Part shown: one piece after another, positions 21,295 through 32,640 of the stretch
How the letters are laid out: every line of letters starts with the position of its first letter
How positions within the stretch are numbered: position 1 is the first letter of the stretch
Assembly: GCF_002776525.5 (NCBI RefSeq)
Contig: NC_045449.1
Coordinates: forward strand, 5,529,873 to 5,593,872
Source: Piliocolobus tephrosceles
Taxonomy: Eukaryota; Chordata; Mammalia; Primates; Cercopithecidae
DNA length: 64,000 nucleotides
Direction of reading: 5' to 3'
The notes under the pieces: model-generated
What the model was told of the DNA's origin: nothing
Database searches by the model: none
Seen by the model: the letters and a program-made list of their open reading frames with translations, nothing else
Position numbers and translations under genes: made by a program

Positions 21295-21480
21295 TATTCC
21301 AGCTGCTATTTTTTGAGCATTACCACTCCCTTAGTGCTATCTCCTTTAACCTTCATTAGAGCCTCATGAAGTGGGCATGATGGTCCTCATAATAAGGAGG
21401 GCAAGGTCCAGAGAAGTTCAGTTATTTGTTGAAGACACACAGCTAGGAGGCGGCAGGGTTTGGATATGGAGACAGTCCCA
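21295..21480 (+). repeat. MIR SINE
   Basis: Forward MIR: TTTTTGAGCATTACCACTCC, CCTTCATTAGAGCCTCATGA, GGCAAGGTCCAGAGAAGTTC, AAGACACACAGCTAGGAGG, GGGTTTGGATATGG. Confidence 0.8.
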
Positions 21481-22037
21481 TCCCAATCTAAAACCACTCA
21501 GCCTCAGCTTCACTATGTGGAGTCCATGGTCCACGTCTGCTCCTTATGGCATCCCAAGGGGACTCTTTCACATTCAGGGAATTTGACCTTCGGGTCTAGA
21601 CCTGGGACTGAGTGGGTGAAACCTTGGCTAATTATTCACCAAAGACTCCAAGACATAAGGGTACTCCTGTGACTCCCTCCCTCCATACAGGTGCAGGTGA
21701 GGGGGCTCAGAGCAGGTGCAATACAGGGACTGAAAGTGCCATGCAGTTGAAAGGTGGAGAGAGTTCACAGAATGAAGAACCAGGTGATTGGGTTCACAAG
21801 GAGAGCCCAGAAGTGCTGAGGTGCTGCAGCTTCATCTTCCTCTTTGATGAGGTCCTGTCCTGGCCATGGAGATGACACCTCCAACCTAAGCAATGCTGAG
21901 CTCTGGTGGCTGATCCCAAGAGGCCTTCCACTACCACATGTTCTTTCCATATTGAGATAAAATCCATGCCTTTGTCTCTGTCACCAAAATGTCCAAACAC
22001 CACTATTTTCTGGGAAGGGCAGGAGTCTTGGATGCCT
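21481..22037. other. Non-coding, unique
   Basis: No gene or recognised repeat. Confidence 0.5.
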
Positions 22038-22326
22038 CTTTTTTTTTTAGACAGTCTCGCTCTGTCACCCAGGCCCGAGTGCAGTGGTGCAATCTCAGCT
22101 CACCACAACCTCCACCTCCCGGGTTCAAGCAATCCTCCTGCCTCAGTCCCCCAAGTAGCTGGGATTACAGGCATGCACCACCATGCCTGGCTAATTTTTG
22201 TATTTTTAGTAGAGATGGGGTTTCGCCATGTTGACCAGGCAGGTCTTGAACTCCTGACCTCAGGCGATCCGCCTGCTCAGCCTCCCAAAGTGCTAAGATT
22301 ACAGGTGTGAGCCACTGTGCCTGGCC
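22038..22326 (-). repeat. AluS-like
   Basis: Reverse Alu, poly-T of about 9-10 bases, complete arms. Weak duplicated site GGRTGCCT on both sides. Confidence 0.96.
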
Positions 22327-22594
22327 TCGGGTGCCTTTATAAAGCAACTTTAGTTTTGCCTCTTTAAACCCACTTTGTAGGACTTGTTTTCCCCTGATCC
22401 TAATGAGATCTCCAGAAGTCCCTGCACTTCTCTGACCACACTTAGATCATAAAATGTTCTCTGGTTGCCTCAGCCCCTTGGACAGTCTCAGTTCAGTAAT
22501 TAGTATGTCTAATCTGGGGCAATACCCAAGGCTCCAAATTTCACTTAAAGCTTGCAATCAGAAAAGGGAGTTGGGGGAGATTTTTCTCTCTACT

Positions 22595-22935
22595 CTCTGC
22601 ATTAGGTTCCTATTGATGTTGCATCAAATTATCATGAACTTAGAGGCTTAACCAACACAGATTTACTGTCTTATAGTTCTTGATTTATTATCTTGTGGTT
22701 CAAAAGTCCAAAATGCGTTGTCAGGAAACTATTCCTGTGGAGGGTTCTAGGGAAGAATCTATTTCTTTGCCTTTTCCAGGTCTCCGTGGCTGCTTGCATT
22801 TGTTGGCTTGTGGTCCCACATTGCCCTGACATCACTTCCATTGTCACCTCCTTTCCAGTGCATGCTTTCTCGACAACGGGTCCTCTAAGTTTGTATTTTT
22901 TGAAAAACTGTGGATAGGCTGAGAATTTCCCAATT
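22595..22935 (-). mobile_element. MLT1-like LTR fragment, antisense
   Basis: GGTTCCTATTGATGTTGCATC, AATTATCATGAACTTAGAGG, TTCCTGTGGAGGGTTCTAGG and TTTGCCTTTTCCAGGTCTCC are the antisense landmarks of MLT1-class LTRs. It may be the 3' LTR of the MaLR remnant that continues to 23895. Confidence 0.68.
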
Positions 22936-22939
22936 CCTT

Positions 22940-23484
22940 TTTCTTAACAGTTCTTTCCTTAATTTACCTCTTTCGTCTCACATTTTACTATAAACAGCGT
23001 GAAGAAAACAGGCTGCACCTTCAACACTTTGCTTGAAAATCTCCTCAGCTAAACATTCAAGTTCATCAAGTATAAGTTTTGCTTTCCACATGACTGTAGG
23101 ACACAGTTCAGCTAAGCTTTCTGTTTTTATGTAACAAAGGTCCACTTTCGTCCAGTTTCTAATAACACGCTCCTTATTTCCTTCTGAGCCCTCATTAGAA
23201 GCATCTTTAAAGTTCTATTTCTGCCAATGGGCTATTCACAATGATTTGGGTGTTTAGTAAAATGATACATATTTTATTATTGTGCTCCTTATTTCCTTCC
23301 GGTCATTCATGGTGGAGTCTTTAACATCCATCTTCCTATTGGCAGTATGTTCAAGATCATCTTTGCTTTCTCTATTGTGTCCCTCGATATTCTTTCATCC
23401 TCTGCCAACTGCCCAGTTCCAAAGCCATTTCAACTTTTTTGTGTATTTGTTATAGCAGCACCTCACTTCTAGGTACCAGAAATC
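22940..23484 (-). mobile_element. MaLR internal region (antisense)
   Basis: The segment runs up to the LTR at 23485 through ATAGCAGCACCTCACTTCTA and GGTACCAGAAAT; on the minus strand this is the usual primer-binding-site side of a MaLR/ERVL element (TGGTACC type). No open frame is kept; the segment is heavily decayed. Confidence 0.66.
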
Positions 23485-23895
23485 TCTATCGGTCAGAGTT
23501 CAACCAGAGTAACAAGGCCAATGGGAGATACATATTAAGAGATTTATTGCATGAAATTGGCTTACGTGATTGTAGGGGCTGCCTAGGCAAGCCTGAAACT
23601 TGTAGGGAAGGCTGCCAGGAAGGGCAGGATGGAACTTTCAGGCATGAGCTGATGTGGCTATCTGCAGACGGAATTTCTACTTCTTTAGGGAAGTCTCAGT
23701 TCTGGTCTTAAGGCTTTCAACTGATTAAATCAGGACCACTCCGATTATCTGGAATAACCTCCCTTCCTTAACATCAGTGGATTATGGACTTAATCACATC
23801 TACAAAATACCTTCACAGCAGCACACAGAGTCATGTTTGATTGAAAAGTGGGAATTGTAACCTAACCAAGTTGACACATAAAACTGACCCTCACA
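23485..23895 (-). mobile_element. MaLR/ERVL-type LTR (5' LTR, antisense)
   Basis: GGTCAGAGTTCAACCAGAG, AGAGATTTATTGCATGAAAT, GGCTTACGTGATTGTAGGGG, then CCAAGTTGACACATAAAACT near the outer edge. With the internal part on its left it makes a partial provirus on the minus strand. Confidence 0.66.
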
Positions 23896-24114
23896 CTCTG
23901 CCATTCTCTTCTCTTCATCCCACTAGCTAGTGAGGGATGAGTGAGGCTAGGAGGTGTGGACTGGGGTAAGGGAAGAAGAAGAGAGCAGGGATGGTTTTCA
24001 TAACTGTGTATGGGGTGGGGGGAATCTGGCAATTATTTCTTCTGAAATCAGCTGCTGTTTACAGCCAAGCCTTTCTCTCATAGGTGCTGCTGAGAGTTTT
24101 TCAGACCCCTGGTA

Positions 24115-24620
24115 CTATCAACCTCTGCTGGATAATGCTGCATAACAAACAGCTCCAGAACTCAGTGGCTTGAAACCAGCATTTATTCTCATGGTCATGA
24201 GTCTACAAGCCCATGGCTGTTTGGCTGATTTAGACTATGCTTGACTGGTGGGTCTGCTTCAGGCTGTGGGTTCAGGTGGCTGTGGCTCCAGGTTGTGGAT
24301 TTGGTTCCTGCCCCTTTTATGTTCCTTGTAGGGTTCAGGCCCAGGTTCATCTTCTCAAGATGGATCACTGGAACATCAGAGGGCTAGCCCAGCCACAGGC
24401 AAGCACATTTGCAGCCCTGCCTTGCTCACCTTTTCCCTGCTTCCAGAATACTCCTTTGGCCATAGGAAGTCACTGGCCCAGCTCAAAGTGGGCACTTTAT
24501 GACATTCTCCTTCGACCTCTGATTCCTGGGGATGCTCTTCCTCATACAGACTGTCTTCTGGGGTCCTGATGCCCCTCCAGGCAGCCCTCTGGGTAAATTT
24601 CTTTTAAGACCACTCTGAAC
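24115..24620 (-). mobile_element. MLT1-like old LTR, antisense (tentative)
   Basis: GCTGCATAACAAACAGCTCC and CAGTGGCTTGAAACCAGCAT followed by TTTATTCTCATGGTCATGAG parallel the old LTR text at 14195. Strongly diverged, family assignment tentative. Confidence 0.5.
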
Positions 24621-25800
24621 CATCTCACCTCTGCTCTCTACAATGCTGCCACAGGCTACTTCAGCCAAACTTCTGTCCTTTAAAATTTTCAGACACAAGT
24701 CAGACACTCATCCACTCCATCCCCCAAGCTCCATGGGGATTTGTGGCCAAGACCCTTGAAGCCCCTTTCACTAGCCAACCCTCAACCTCCCCCAAGGGAT
24801 CCCTGGAGTCTCCATGCCTGGCCAGGGTTCCATTTGTGCAAGAAGGATCAATTGCCAAATTTGGGGTAATTGGGATTTTTTCCCCTCTAGTCACAGTCAT
24901 TTTTTCTCATTCCCAGTCAAGCACATCCCCTGTGCTGCCTGCTTTTTGCCGGACCCTGCGTTTGTGTTTGGAGATGAGACATTTCCTGTCAACCCTGTTG
25001 TGCTCCGCTGAGCTGGGTGCTGTGTGAGCTGTTCATTAAGACTGCCTATTATCTCGGATTCCCTTCGGTTACTCAGAGCAATTTATTTTCCTCCCAAAGG
25101 GAAAGAACTTTGGCTCCCCCAAGCCTCAAACCCAGAGGCTCTGGCCACATGGACACCAAAAGTTTAGGGTGAAAAATCCTGGCTGGTGGCTGGATGCATA
25201 GGTGACACCCAGTCACACAGAGGATTACTTGGGAGAATCACAGGGCAGATGTGAACACTGATTACATCTGCAGGTACCAGTCAAATGAAATGAAGTGTAA
25301 CTCTACAGCGTTAGGCAAATTTAAAGGATTGTTATTCCTTCTGGGCCAGATCGCTACTTCCCAGCATAGAAGAATAACCTCTGATGTCAAATCCAAATTG
25401 CCTGTTTTGTGCTTCTGTGAATCTAAGTACAATGCAAGAACATTTAGGCTGAGGAAGCCAGTCCTGCCGGCCAGCCATCTGTGTTTCTTGACTCTTCCCC
25501 ACCATCAGGCCCCATCAGAGTGGTGGCCTGGCATGGTCCCGTTGGGTAACTGGCATCTTTATCCATGACTCAGGGAGAGGCTGGGCACCTCCTACAGGAG
25601 GGGATGGAGCTCACGTGGCTTCCCACCCTGTTTCTGTGCTGGAAAGTTCCATGGTTCAGCAGTTCTGCTGGCCTCCATAGGGGACAGTCTACTGGTGGCC
25701 TCATTTGCCCTAACCAGTCAACTCATCCTTCAAGTCCCCAGGGGAAATCCTGGCTGAAGCCTCCTCAAGAAAGCAGGTGTTTCTTTCTTGCTGTTGACAT
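24621..25800. other. Non-coding, mostly unique
   Basis: No gene. Open frames 24743-25027 and 25251-25568 have no recognisable domain. 25030-25110 is AT-rich and repeat-free. Confidence 0.5.
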
Positions 25801-25804
25801 GGTA

Positions 25805-25975
25805 TGAGTTCACCTATTTGCTGTGACACTTACCACATAGTGCTCTAGTGACTTGTGCGTTCATCTGTTTCTCCTTCTAAGCTGTGAGCAACTGCAGGCC
25901 TGGCTTTGACGTATCTCTGCATCCCCTGACACACAGCTGAAGCTCAGTTAACCCTGGCTGAAGAGCTGGAGACAA
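25805..25975 (+). repeat. L2 3' end
   Basis: GTGACACTTACCACATAGTG, TCTGTTTCTCCTTCTAAGCT, TGAGCAACTGCAGGCCTGGC, CTGACACACAGCTGAAGCTC follow the L2 3' order. Confidence 0.65.
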
Positions 25976-26454
25976 GAGGAGAGGAAAGGAAAACATTTCC
26001 TTTCCTTAGGGGCCTAACCTGAACTTCTAGGTGAGGCTGAAATGCAGCCTTGTCCAGTTTCAGTGGAGATGCCAGATGGCTGGGTGTTTGTCAATGGCTT
26101 TGAGGTGATTAATTGGACGTTGTTCTTCTCTCCTTGTGGGTACCTGAGACTCAGCCCATCTCATCACAGCTGCACTCCCCTGGTGGTAAAGCCAAGATCC
26201 AGCCTAAGCGACCTGCAGCTGATTGCCTCAGGCAACCCAGGCTGCTGGGTGGAATAAACTGGAGGAAAAGAACTGTCAAGTTATCCCAGTGAGGAGCCGA
26301 CTCTTTTCAAAACTTAATTGTTTCACTTCCCTTGAGAAGTTTATTTGGAGGGGCCACCTTCTTCCTGAGGGGAGCTGGGTCTCGATGCATGAGAGACAGG
26401 ATCAAACACCACAGTGTGTTTCGGGGAAAAGTCAGAAAGTAGGAGTCTCTGTTT
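25976..26454. other. Non-coding, unique
   Basis: No gene or recognised repeat. Confidence 0.5.
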
Positions 26455-26757
26455 TTCCTGGTTATGTGACCTTAAGCAATTCTTTTCCCTCTCCGGGCCT
26501 CAGTTTCCCTCTCTGTGGAGTGGAGTGGTTAAGAGTACAGGCTCCTTAGATTCCATCTTGCTGCTTTCTACTGGTGAGATCTTGGGAAAATTACTTTTTC
26601 TGCAAAATGGGGCCATGATTAGAACTACTTCATTGGGTGATAGTGCGTGTTAAATGAGTTAGTGGATAGAAAGTACTCAGGACAGTGCCTCCAATGTATG
26701 GATTGCAACGTAAATGTTTACTGTTGCTATCATCATCATCACCATCATCATCATTCT
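26455..26757 (-). repeat. Two MIR copies in tandem, with (ATC)n
   Basis: First MIR ends near 26520 (TGTGACCTTAAGCAATTC, GGGCCTCAGTTTCCCTCTC); a second starts at about 26521 (AGTGGTTAAGAGTACAGG) and runs through GAGATCTTGGGAAAATTAC, TCTGCAAAATGGGGCCATG to TTACTGTTGCTATCATC. A short ATC/ATCACC run lies at 26731-26754. Confidence 0.8.
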
Positions 26758-27159
26758 CTGATTAGGTGATCAATCCCAGCCACTGTGGCGCTCTGGACTG
26801 GCGTGGTCTGTGAGGGGAGCTTTCACCAGCTAGTCAAAGTGAGATGCAAATGTCCTTATCATGTACATGGAAGGTGGCCAACATTTCCTTTGGGGAAATG
26901 CTGTTATTTTATTCTGAAACAATGTCCTTTCTACGCTTTTAGTGCTAAAATATCATTCTTAAATTATAATGCTTGTAAATTAAAAAAATGTCCTATGTGG
27001 CAAAACAAGAAGCTGGTACCCACCTTGAGGGCTGGAGGTATCACGTAGTCCAGTTTTCTTGTTATTTGTATGACACTTCCTTGAGGGCAAGAGAGTTTGG
27101 CCAAGGTCATGAGATAGTCTCAACCCACCAAAGACTGGAGAAGTAGACAGACCCTGGTC
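26758..27159. other. Non-coding, unique
   Basis: No gene or recognised repeat; AT-rich from 26890 to 26995. Confidence 0.5.
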
Positions 27160-27172
27160 CTTGTTAGGTTTG

Positions 27173-27481
27173 TTTGTTTATGTATTTATTTGAGTCTTGG
27201 TCTGTCACCCAGGTTGGTGTGCAATGGCATGATCACGGCTCACTCTAGCCTCCAACTCCTGAGCTCAAGGAATTTTCCCCCTTCAGCCTCTGGAGTAGCT
27301 GGGACTATAGGCGTGCACCACCATGTCCAGCTTATCATTATTATTATTACTATTAGTTTATAGAGACAGGATCTCATTATGTTGCCCAGGCTGGTCTCCA
27401 ACTCCTGGGCTCAAGTGATCCTCCCACCTTGGCCTCCCAAAGTGCTGAGATTACAAGTGTGAGCCACTGCACCTGGTCCCA
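27173..27481 (-). repeat. AluJ-like with 13-bp target-site duplication
   Basis: Reverse old Alu; the middle A-rich linker is replaced by an ATT repeat (27338-27352). Site CTTGTTAGGTTTG at 27160-27172 and 27482-27494, identical. Confidence 0.96.
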
Positions 27482-27656
27482 CTTGTTAGGTTTGAAAATG
27501 GCTGTTTCTGGGTCATGTTTCCTTCCTCCAAAGGAAAGGAAGAAAGTGACTATGATATCCAAGTGAAGTTCTCCTCAAGTCAGTAGTATGATAGAAAATG
27601 TAACTAGGAGAAATTGTAGAAGTCAAGTTGAATTCCATTGAAACTTCACTGAGCAC

Positions 27657-27750
27657 CTACTAATGCCACGTTGCATAACAACCAACTCCTACTAATGCCA
27701 CGTTGCATAACAACCAACTCCTACTAATGCCATGTTGCATGACAACCAGC
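27657..27750. repeat. 32-bp direct repeat, about three copies
   Basis: Units start at 27657, 27689 and 27721 with CTACTAATGCCACGTTGCAT. The first two are identical over 32 bp; the third differs at a few positions (CATGTTGCATGACAACCAGC). Identity of copies 1 and 2 points to recent or homogenised duplication. Confidence 0.95.
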
Positions 27751-27784
27751 TACAGTCCTGCCACCACAGCCACTCCCCAACATT

Positions 27785-27990
27785 TACTGCACACATAGGA
27801 AGCACCAGACATGGTGATAAAGCCTCACGTGGATTATCTCACTCTCTTCTCAGGAGTATGAGGTGTGTATGGCTGGCTCCATTTCACAGAGGAAGAAACT
27901 GAGATTTGGGAAACTGTAGGACCTTGCCCAGGGTTTCACAGTCAGAAATGGGACCAAGAGAAGTCTGTGTTTGACACCAAGGTTGGACTT
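27785..27990 (+). repeat. MIR SINE
   Basis: Forward MIR: TCACGTGGATTATCTCACTC, CCATTTCACAGAGGAAGAAAC, CCTTGCCCAGGGTTTCACAG, followed by GTTTGACACCAAGGTTGG. Confidence 0.82.
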
Positions 27991-28084
27991 TCAGCCCCCA
28001 TATCATGCTGTCATTGTAGGCACCACAATGGCTCTGGCTGTACCCAGAGTTGGTGACTAAGTGTGAGCTCACATGTGTGATTAT

Positions 28085-28245
28085 GTGATTCGTGTCTGTC
28101 CCCAGCAGCTGCTCCAGGGAAAATAGAGTGTGAATGCTGTTTGCTCACCCCTTATCTCCAGCACCCAGCATGGGGCCTGGTTGGCACAGAATAACTGATC
28201 ACTGAATACTTGCTGATTGGATGAATGAGTGAATGAATGAATTTG
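28085..28245 (+). repeat. L2 3' end
   Basis: CTCCAGCACCCAGCATGGGG, CCTGGTTGGCACAGAATAAC and the terminal GATGAATGAGTGAATGAATG mark an L2 3' end. Confidence 0.75.
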
Positions 28246-28337
28246 TTGAGAATCACCGAGCGAAGAATTCTGCTCCCACCCTGCCTCCAAGATTCTCATT
28301 CAAGAACTTGGGAGGGAGCATACAAGTCTACCTGTTA

Positions 28338-28645
28338 GGCCAGGCATGGTGGCTCACACCTGTAATCCCAGCACACTGGGAGGCCGAAGTGGGTGGATCA
28401 CCTAAGGTCAGGAGTTTGAGACCATGGGGAAACTGTCTCTACTAAAAATACAAAAGTTAGCCCAGGCGTGGTGGCAGATGCCTGCAATCCCAGCTACTCG
28501 GGAGGCTGAGGCAGGAGAATCGCTTGAACCCAGGAGGCAGAGGTTGCAGTGAGCCGAGATCATGCCACTGCACTCCAGCCTGGACGACAGAGCAATACTC
28601 CCTCCATCTCAAAAACAACAAACAATCAAACAAACAAACAAAACC
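28338..28645 (+). repeat. AluS-like
   Basis: Forward Alu with a deletion in the left arm (GAGACCATGGGGAAACTG lacks the CCAGCCTGGCCAACATGG block). (CAAA)n-type tail. Approximate duplicated site CAARTCTAC. Confidence 0.96.
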
Positions 28646-28849
28646 CAAATCTACGTTTCAAGTTCTACTGCCCATGCCCCCAAAACTGCCCTCTGAGACA
28701 CCTGGCTGTAGGGAAATGGGTTTTTCTAATGATCAGGCAGGGAGACCTTGGTATTTTATTCTGCAGGCAATGGGGAATCACTAAAGAGGGATTTGAGGAG
28801 GGGATTGGAAGTCATCCAGAGCTGTGCTTTATGAAAATTGCCTAATGGC

Positions 28850-29125
28850 TTTGCTTGTCTCCTTGCCTAGTGATGCCCCCTCCCCTTTTTTTTCCCCTGT
28901 CAACAAGACTGATTCTGAACAAGAGAGATTCAAGACAAACATCGCCGTGCTGCAGCGGTGGGGCAGTTGGTGCACTTTCAGCCTTTTGCTGCCGCTCTGA
29001 CAGCAGGCGGCCCATTAGGGGCTCCCTGACCTTCTGCAATGGATTGTTAGCGCATTTAAGCCCTTTGTAGGAGGCTTTCCTCTGCCGTAATTGGACCTTC
29101 ACTCTGTTGCGCTTCCTGGCCACAG
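28850..29125. promoter_or_regulatory. Candidate conserved non-coding element
   Basis: Repeat-free and balanced in composition, with TTCTGCAATGGATTGTTAGC, GCATTTAAGCCCTTTGTAGG and GCCGTAATTGGACC (a TAATTG core). Unlike its neighbours it keeps several CpG (ATCGCCG, GCCGCTCTG, AGGCGGCCC). Could be an enhancer or a distal exon-like element; no convincing splice-bounded frame seen. Confidence 0.36.
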
Positions 29126-32100
29126 AGCTTGTTAGCTGTCAGGCAAGGCTGTGAATTTGCACAATGGCCAGCGCGGCTCATTTTTCACAGGCAACCCTGC
29201 CATGTGAGCATCCCGCGGAAGGACGCCCACAATGCAGGAACATGCTGCATCATGGGGGAGGAGAGAAGAAGTAGGGTTCACCTTCGGAAGGGGGAGCATG
29301 ACAAAACGAAATCTCCCCACTGGGTTCCCACAGAACTCAGGTGCATGTTTGCCAAGTGTCTGTGTTTAAGGCTATTGTGCTGGGTTTGCTGTCAACTCAG
29401 TTACAATGACAGGAACTCAGGAACAATGACAGCTTCTTCCAGTTCTCTGACTTCTTCCCAGGATTTCTTTTAGAAGGAGGTTCATTTGAGCAGTCTGTAA
29501 GCATGAGGGGACTCACCGGGCTGGACGGGAGCTAGTGGCAGGGCCAGAAGTGGAACTCAGCTTGTTGCTGCCCCGTGGAGAAAGCCTATGCTTCTACAGT
29601 CCTGGCTCACTTGCAGAGGGGACATTGCGGAATCCTGTGTCTATCCTAGGTTCTTAGATCTTGAATTTTAGGAGAGGATCCTTTGTATTTTTCCTCCTGC
29701 TTCTTTGCCTGATGTCACTGAAGTGGCCCTAGGCTCTGCAGAGCTGCCTTGGACCAGGGAATAAGAGGAACCTTTGTGAAAAGAGAATAGAAAGGAAATA
29801 CGGGGAAGAAGGAGGGAAAATGGGAAGATTCTGCATCCTCAGGTTTGCCACTGGCCTTGCAGACCTGAGCTAGGAGAGATGAACAGAGATCGTGAAACCA
29901 GGACCATGAGAGATGGGCGCTGGGTGGGCACCAGCTTCAGGGAGGGCGAGGCAGGCATAGGAGAGTAGATGTTTATACCCAGACTTTGCTGGTGCTTTTC
30001 TATTCTCTGTGTACCCCTGTCCTATACCCTCAAATCCTGCCTCCCTCCCTGACCTGTGCTATGCCCCAGGAGGATACCACCCAGGGTTTCCTTGTTGACT
30101 ATCTCTTGGGTTTGGCCAGTGAGGCACTAACAGAAGACTGGAGAGGAGAGACAGAGAAAGAGAGAGAGGATGAGGTGTTACTTTCACTGGCCCTCCTTGC
30201 TCTGGGCCATGTTCTAGAAGTTGCTGGACCCGTCCATGTCCTGTCTGGTGTCATCTTCAGTGGCTCCAGCTCTCACTGTGTCCCAGTCATATTTCTTCCC
30301 TCTTCTCCTTTACGCCTATGGGTGATGATGCGTCACCACTGTGGCTACACTTTGGGTGCCTCACGATTCCCACCACAACACTAAGACGAGTTCCTTCATT
30401 TGAGTCTCTTCCTTTGCATCATCTCAGTTGGATTCTGTGTCCTCAGGGGGTCTGATTGATGTAGGGCTTCTGTCTCCGAGGCCTCTTCATCTTGGGCATG
30501 GCTTTGTTCCTTAAATAGTGAGCTAAGTATGGCTTGCTCTAACTTTGAGGAAGTTCTTGGCAAAATGAAGGGTAGGGTGGAGGCTGTGAGGAGAAAGAGA
30601 GGCTTCTGGAGGAGGCCAGAGGAAATGCCTTGGGGCCAGCCCTCAGGGCCAGGTCCAGTGGGCTATTCGGTCAGTGCTCTTCTCAGGAGGAGTCTGTGTG
30701 GTGCCCAACTCTTGGGCTCTTGGCAGGTCTGGTGGTCATAATGGAAAGTTTTTCGGCTGGAGAGAGGCCAGATCAAAGCTACCTTATGGAGAAAACTCCG
30801 CTGGTATTTAAAATGTGAGCATGACATTTCTGATAAGAAAATCAGAGGCCTGTTGAATTACTTTGACATGGGAAACATTTCCTTTGAGGTGAGAAGCACA
30901 ACACAAGGAATTAAGGCTGAAGCTGAGAAATAGCCGGTATGTGAGGCCTGCGAAGTAAGATGCCTGTGGAAAGGTGTGGCTGGGAGGACCACTGGAGAGC
31001 TGACTCTCCTGCCTGGATGAAAATTCTGGGGAGGGACTCATGTGGAAGCCAAACAAATAAAAGATCCAGATAACTCTTGGGCCAGAAGGACGGAAGGTGT
31101 ATCACCCATGAGATGTGGCAGCATTTGCTTGGGGGAGAAGAAGGAAGCCAGGAATGAAAGAAAACTCTTTCTCTGTCTCTTCTCACCTGCCCTCATAATT
31201 AGTGTGGCCAGGCACTGGCGCACATGCTCCAGCTTCAGCCACTGATTCTGGAGGTTCAGTTGAAAAATCTAGTCCAGAATCCGATGGATCTGATAAGCTT
31301 GGTCTTGACTTGGCCAACTTAGACTGGAGTTTCCAAAACAAGGTGTTGCATCTTGAAGCACCTTTCTTATGTCTCATGAACACAATATCAACCACATTCA
31401 AGAGTTAATCTTGTTGGTCTCCATGTGGATTCCAGTCTTAACTATTAAAAAAATCTTCTGTGTTACCAAGTTTCCGAATATCTTCTCTGTAGCTATCTGA
31501 AATGATACAGAATAGACTGATTGGGACTGATGACAGCAAATTCAGATGATGGTTGTGTTATAGAATGAGCTCTATTTTAGCCAAGTTGATGGCAAAGCAA
31601 ATTTTTGAAAAGCGAATCCTAGTTCTCCATTAACTTCTATTATTAAGTCAGAGATGTGTCATCATGAGGATTTAATGACTTTCTTGTGTGAACACAAAAA
31701 ACAATACAATAAATGTGTAACAATATAATAAATGTGGGGCACTGATAAATGCTCTACAGACTACCTCAGAGTTCTCAGGGCCTGTGGACACTAACTTCTG
31801 AAGTCTTCAGTTGCACTTATGGCCTCTTTGCTTTTTTTTTTTTTTTTTTTCCCCATGAAAGGAGAGCAAGACATACTCTGTCCGCCACAGACATGGATTG
31901 ATCCTTTCCTGGGTTTCACCAGAATGTCTCTTCTGGTCCTCACTGTTGAAGCATGTTCACCAATGAATACCAGAAGGGGCATTTAGGGAAGGACAATGGC
32001 AGCACCCATTACCCTGATGAATACCTGATTTCTATACTGTGGGGCTTTCTCACAGGGACCTTATCAATGCTCAGCTGAGAAATGTCTTCTCAGCACAGCT

Positions 32101-32174
32101 TACAACAAATCTATTAGAAGCGTAGAAATCTCCTAAAAGTGCTGTCATTAAGTCACATCACAGTCTTTTTCTCT
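29126..32174. other. Non-coding, largely unique 3-kb stretch
   Basis: No gene I can support. Frames at 29129-29473, 29986-30384 and 31202-31408 (+) have no recognisable domain. 30105-30300 reads like an old diverged repeat. A 20-T run lies at about 31832-31851; it has no Alu or L1 body attached. Confidence 0.5.
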
Positions 32175-32640
32175 CTAGAAATTCAACACATACTTTTTGA
32201 GTGACTGTTATGTTATTAATATATTAGGTGCTAGGGATAAAATTGAGAACAATGAAGACATCTACCCTCAGGGAATTTATATTCAGGAGACACAAAAAAC
32301 TGAATAGATATATATAAGATAATGGCAGGTAATAAGCGCATTAAAGATAAACAAGAAACTGCATTGAAGAAAAGCAAGAATGACAGGAATTGTTACCATT
32401 TTAAATGCAGTGGTCAGAGAAGTCTCTTCTGAGGAGGTGACATTTGAGTAGGGATCACAAAGCAAGCCATGAGAATATATGAGAAGGCATTTTTGGGCAG
32501 AGAAAACAGCAAGGCCAAAGGCCTGAGGCAAGAGACTGCTGGGTATACTTGGGTAGGAAGGCATTGTGGATGGAATGGAGTGAGCAAGCAGTAGAGTGGG
32601 AGATAATAAAGCCAGAGATGACATCTTTTTCATTTTCTTT
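32175..32640 (+). repeat. Ancient dispersed repeat (same family as 19300-20235)
   Basis: GGTGCTAGGGATAAAATTGA, CCCTCAGGGAATTTATATTC, GAGGAGGTGACATTTGAGTA, AACAGCAAGGCCAAAGGCC are in the order found in the other copies in this window. Confidence 0.62.

Noticed and set aside
31202..31408. 68-codon frame as a small protein or pseudogene exon
   Set aside because: No homology recognised, no convincing splice sites, composition like the surroundings.
31832..31851. 20-T run as the tail of a processed pseudogene
   Set aside because: No cDNA-like body or target-site duplication could be recognised beside it.
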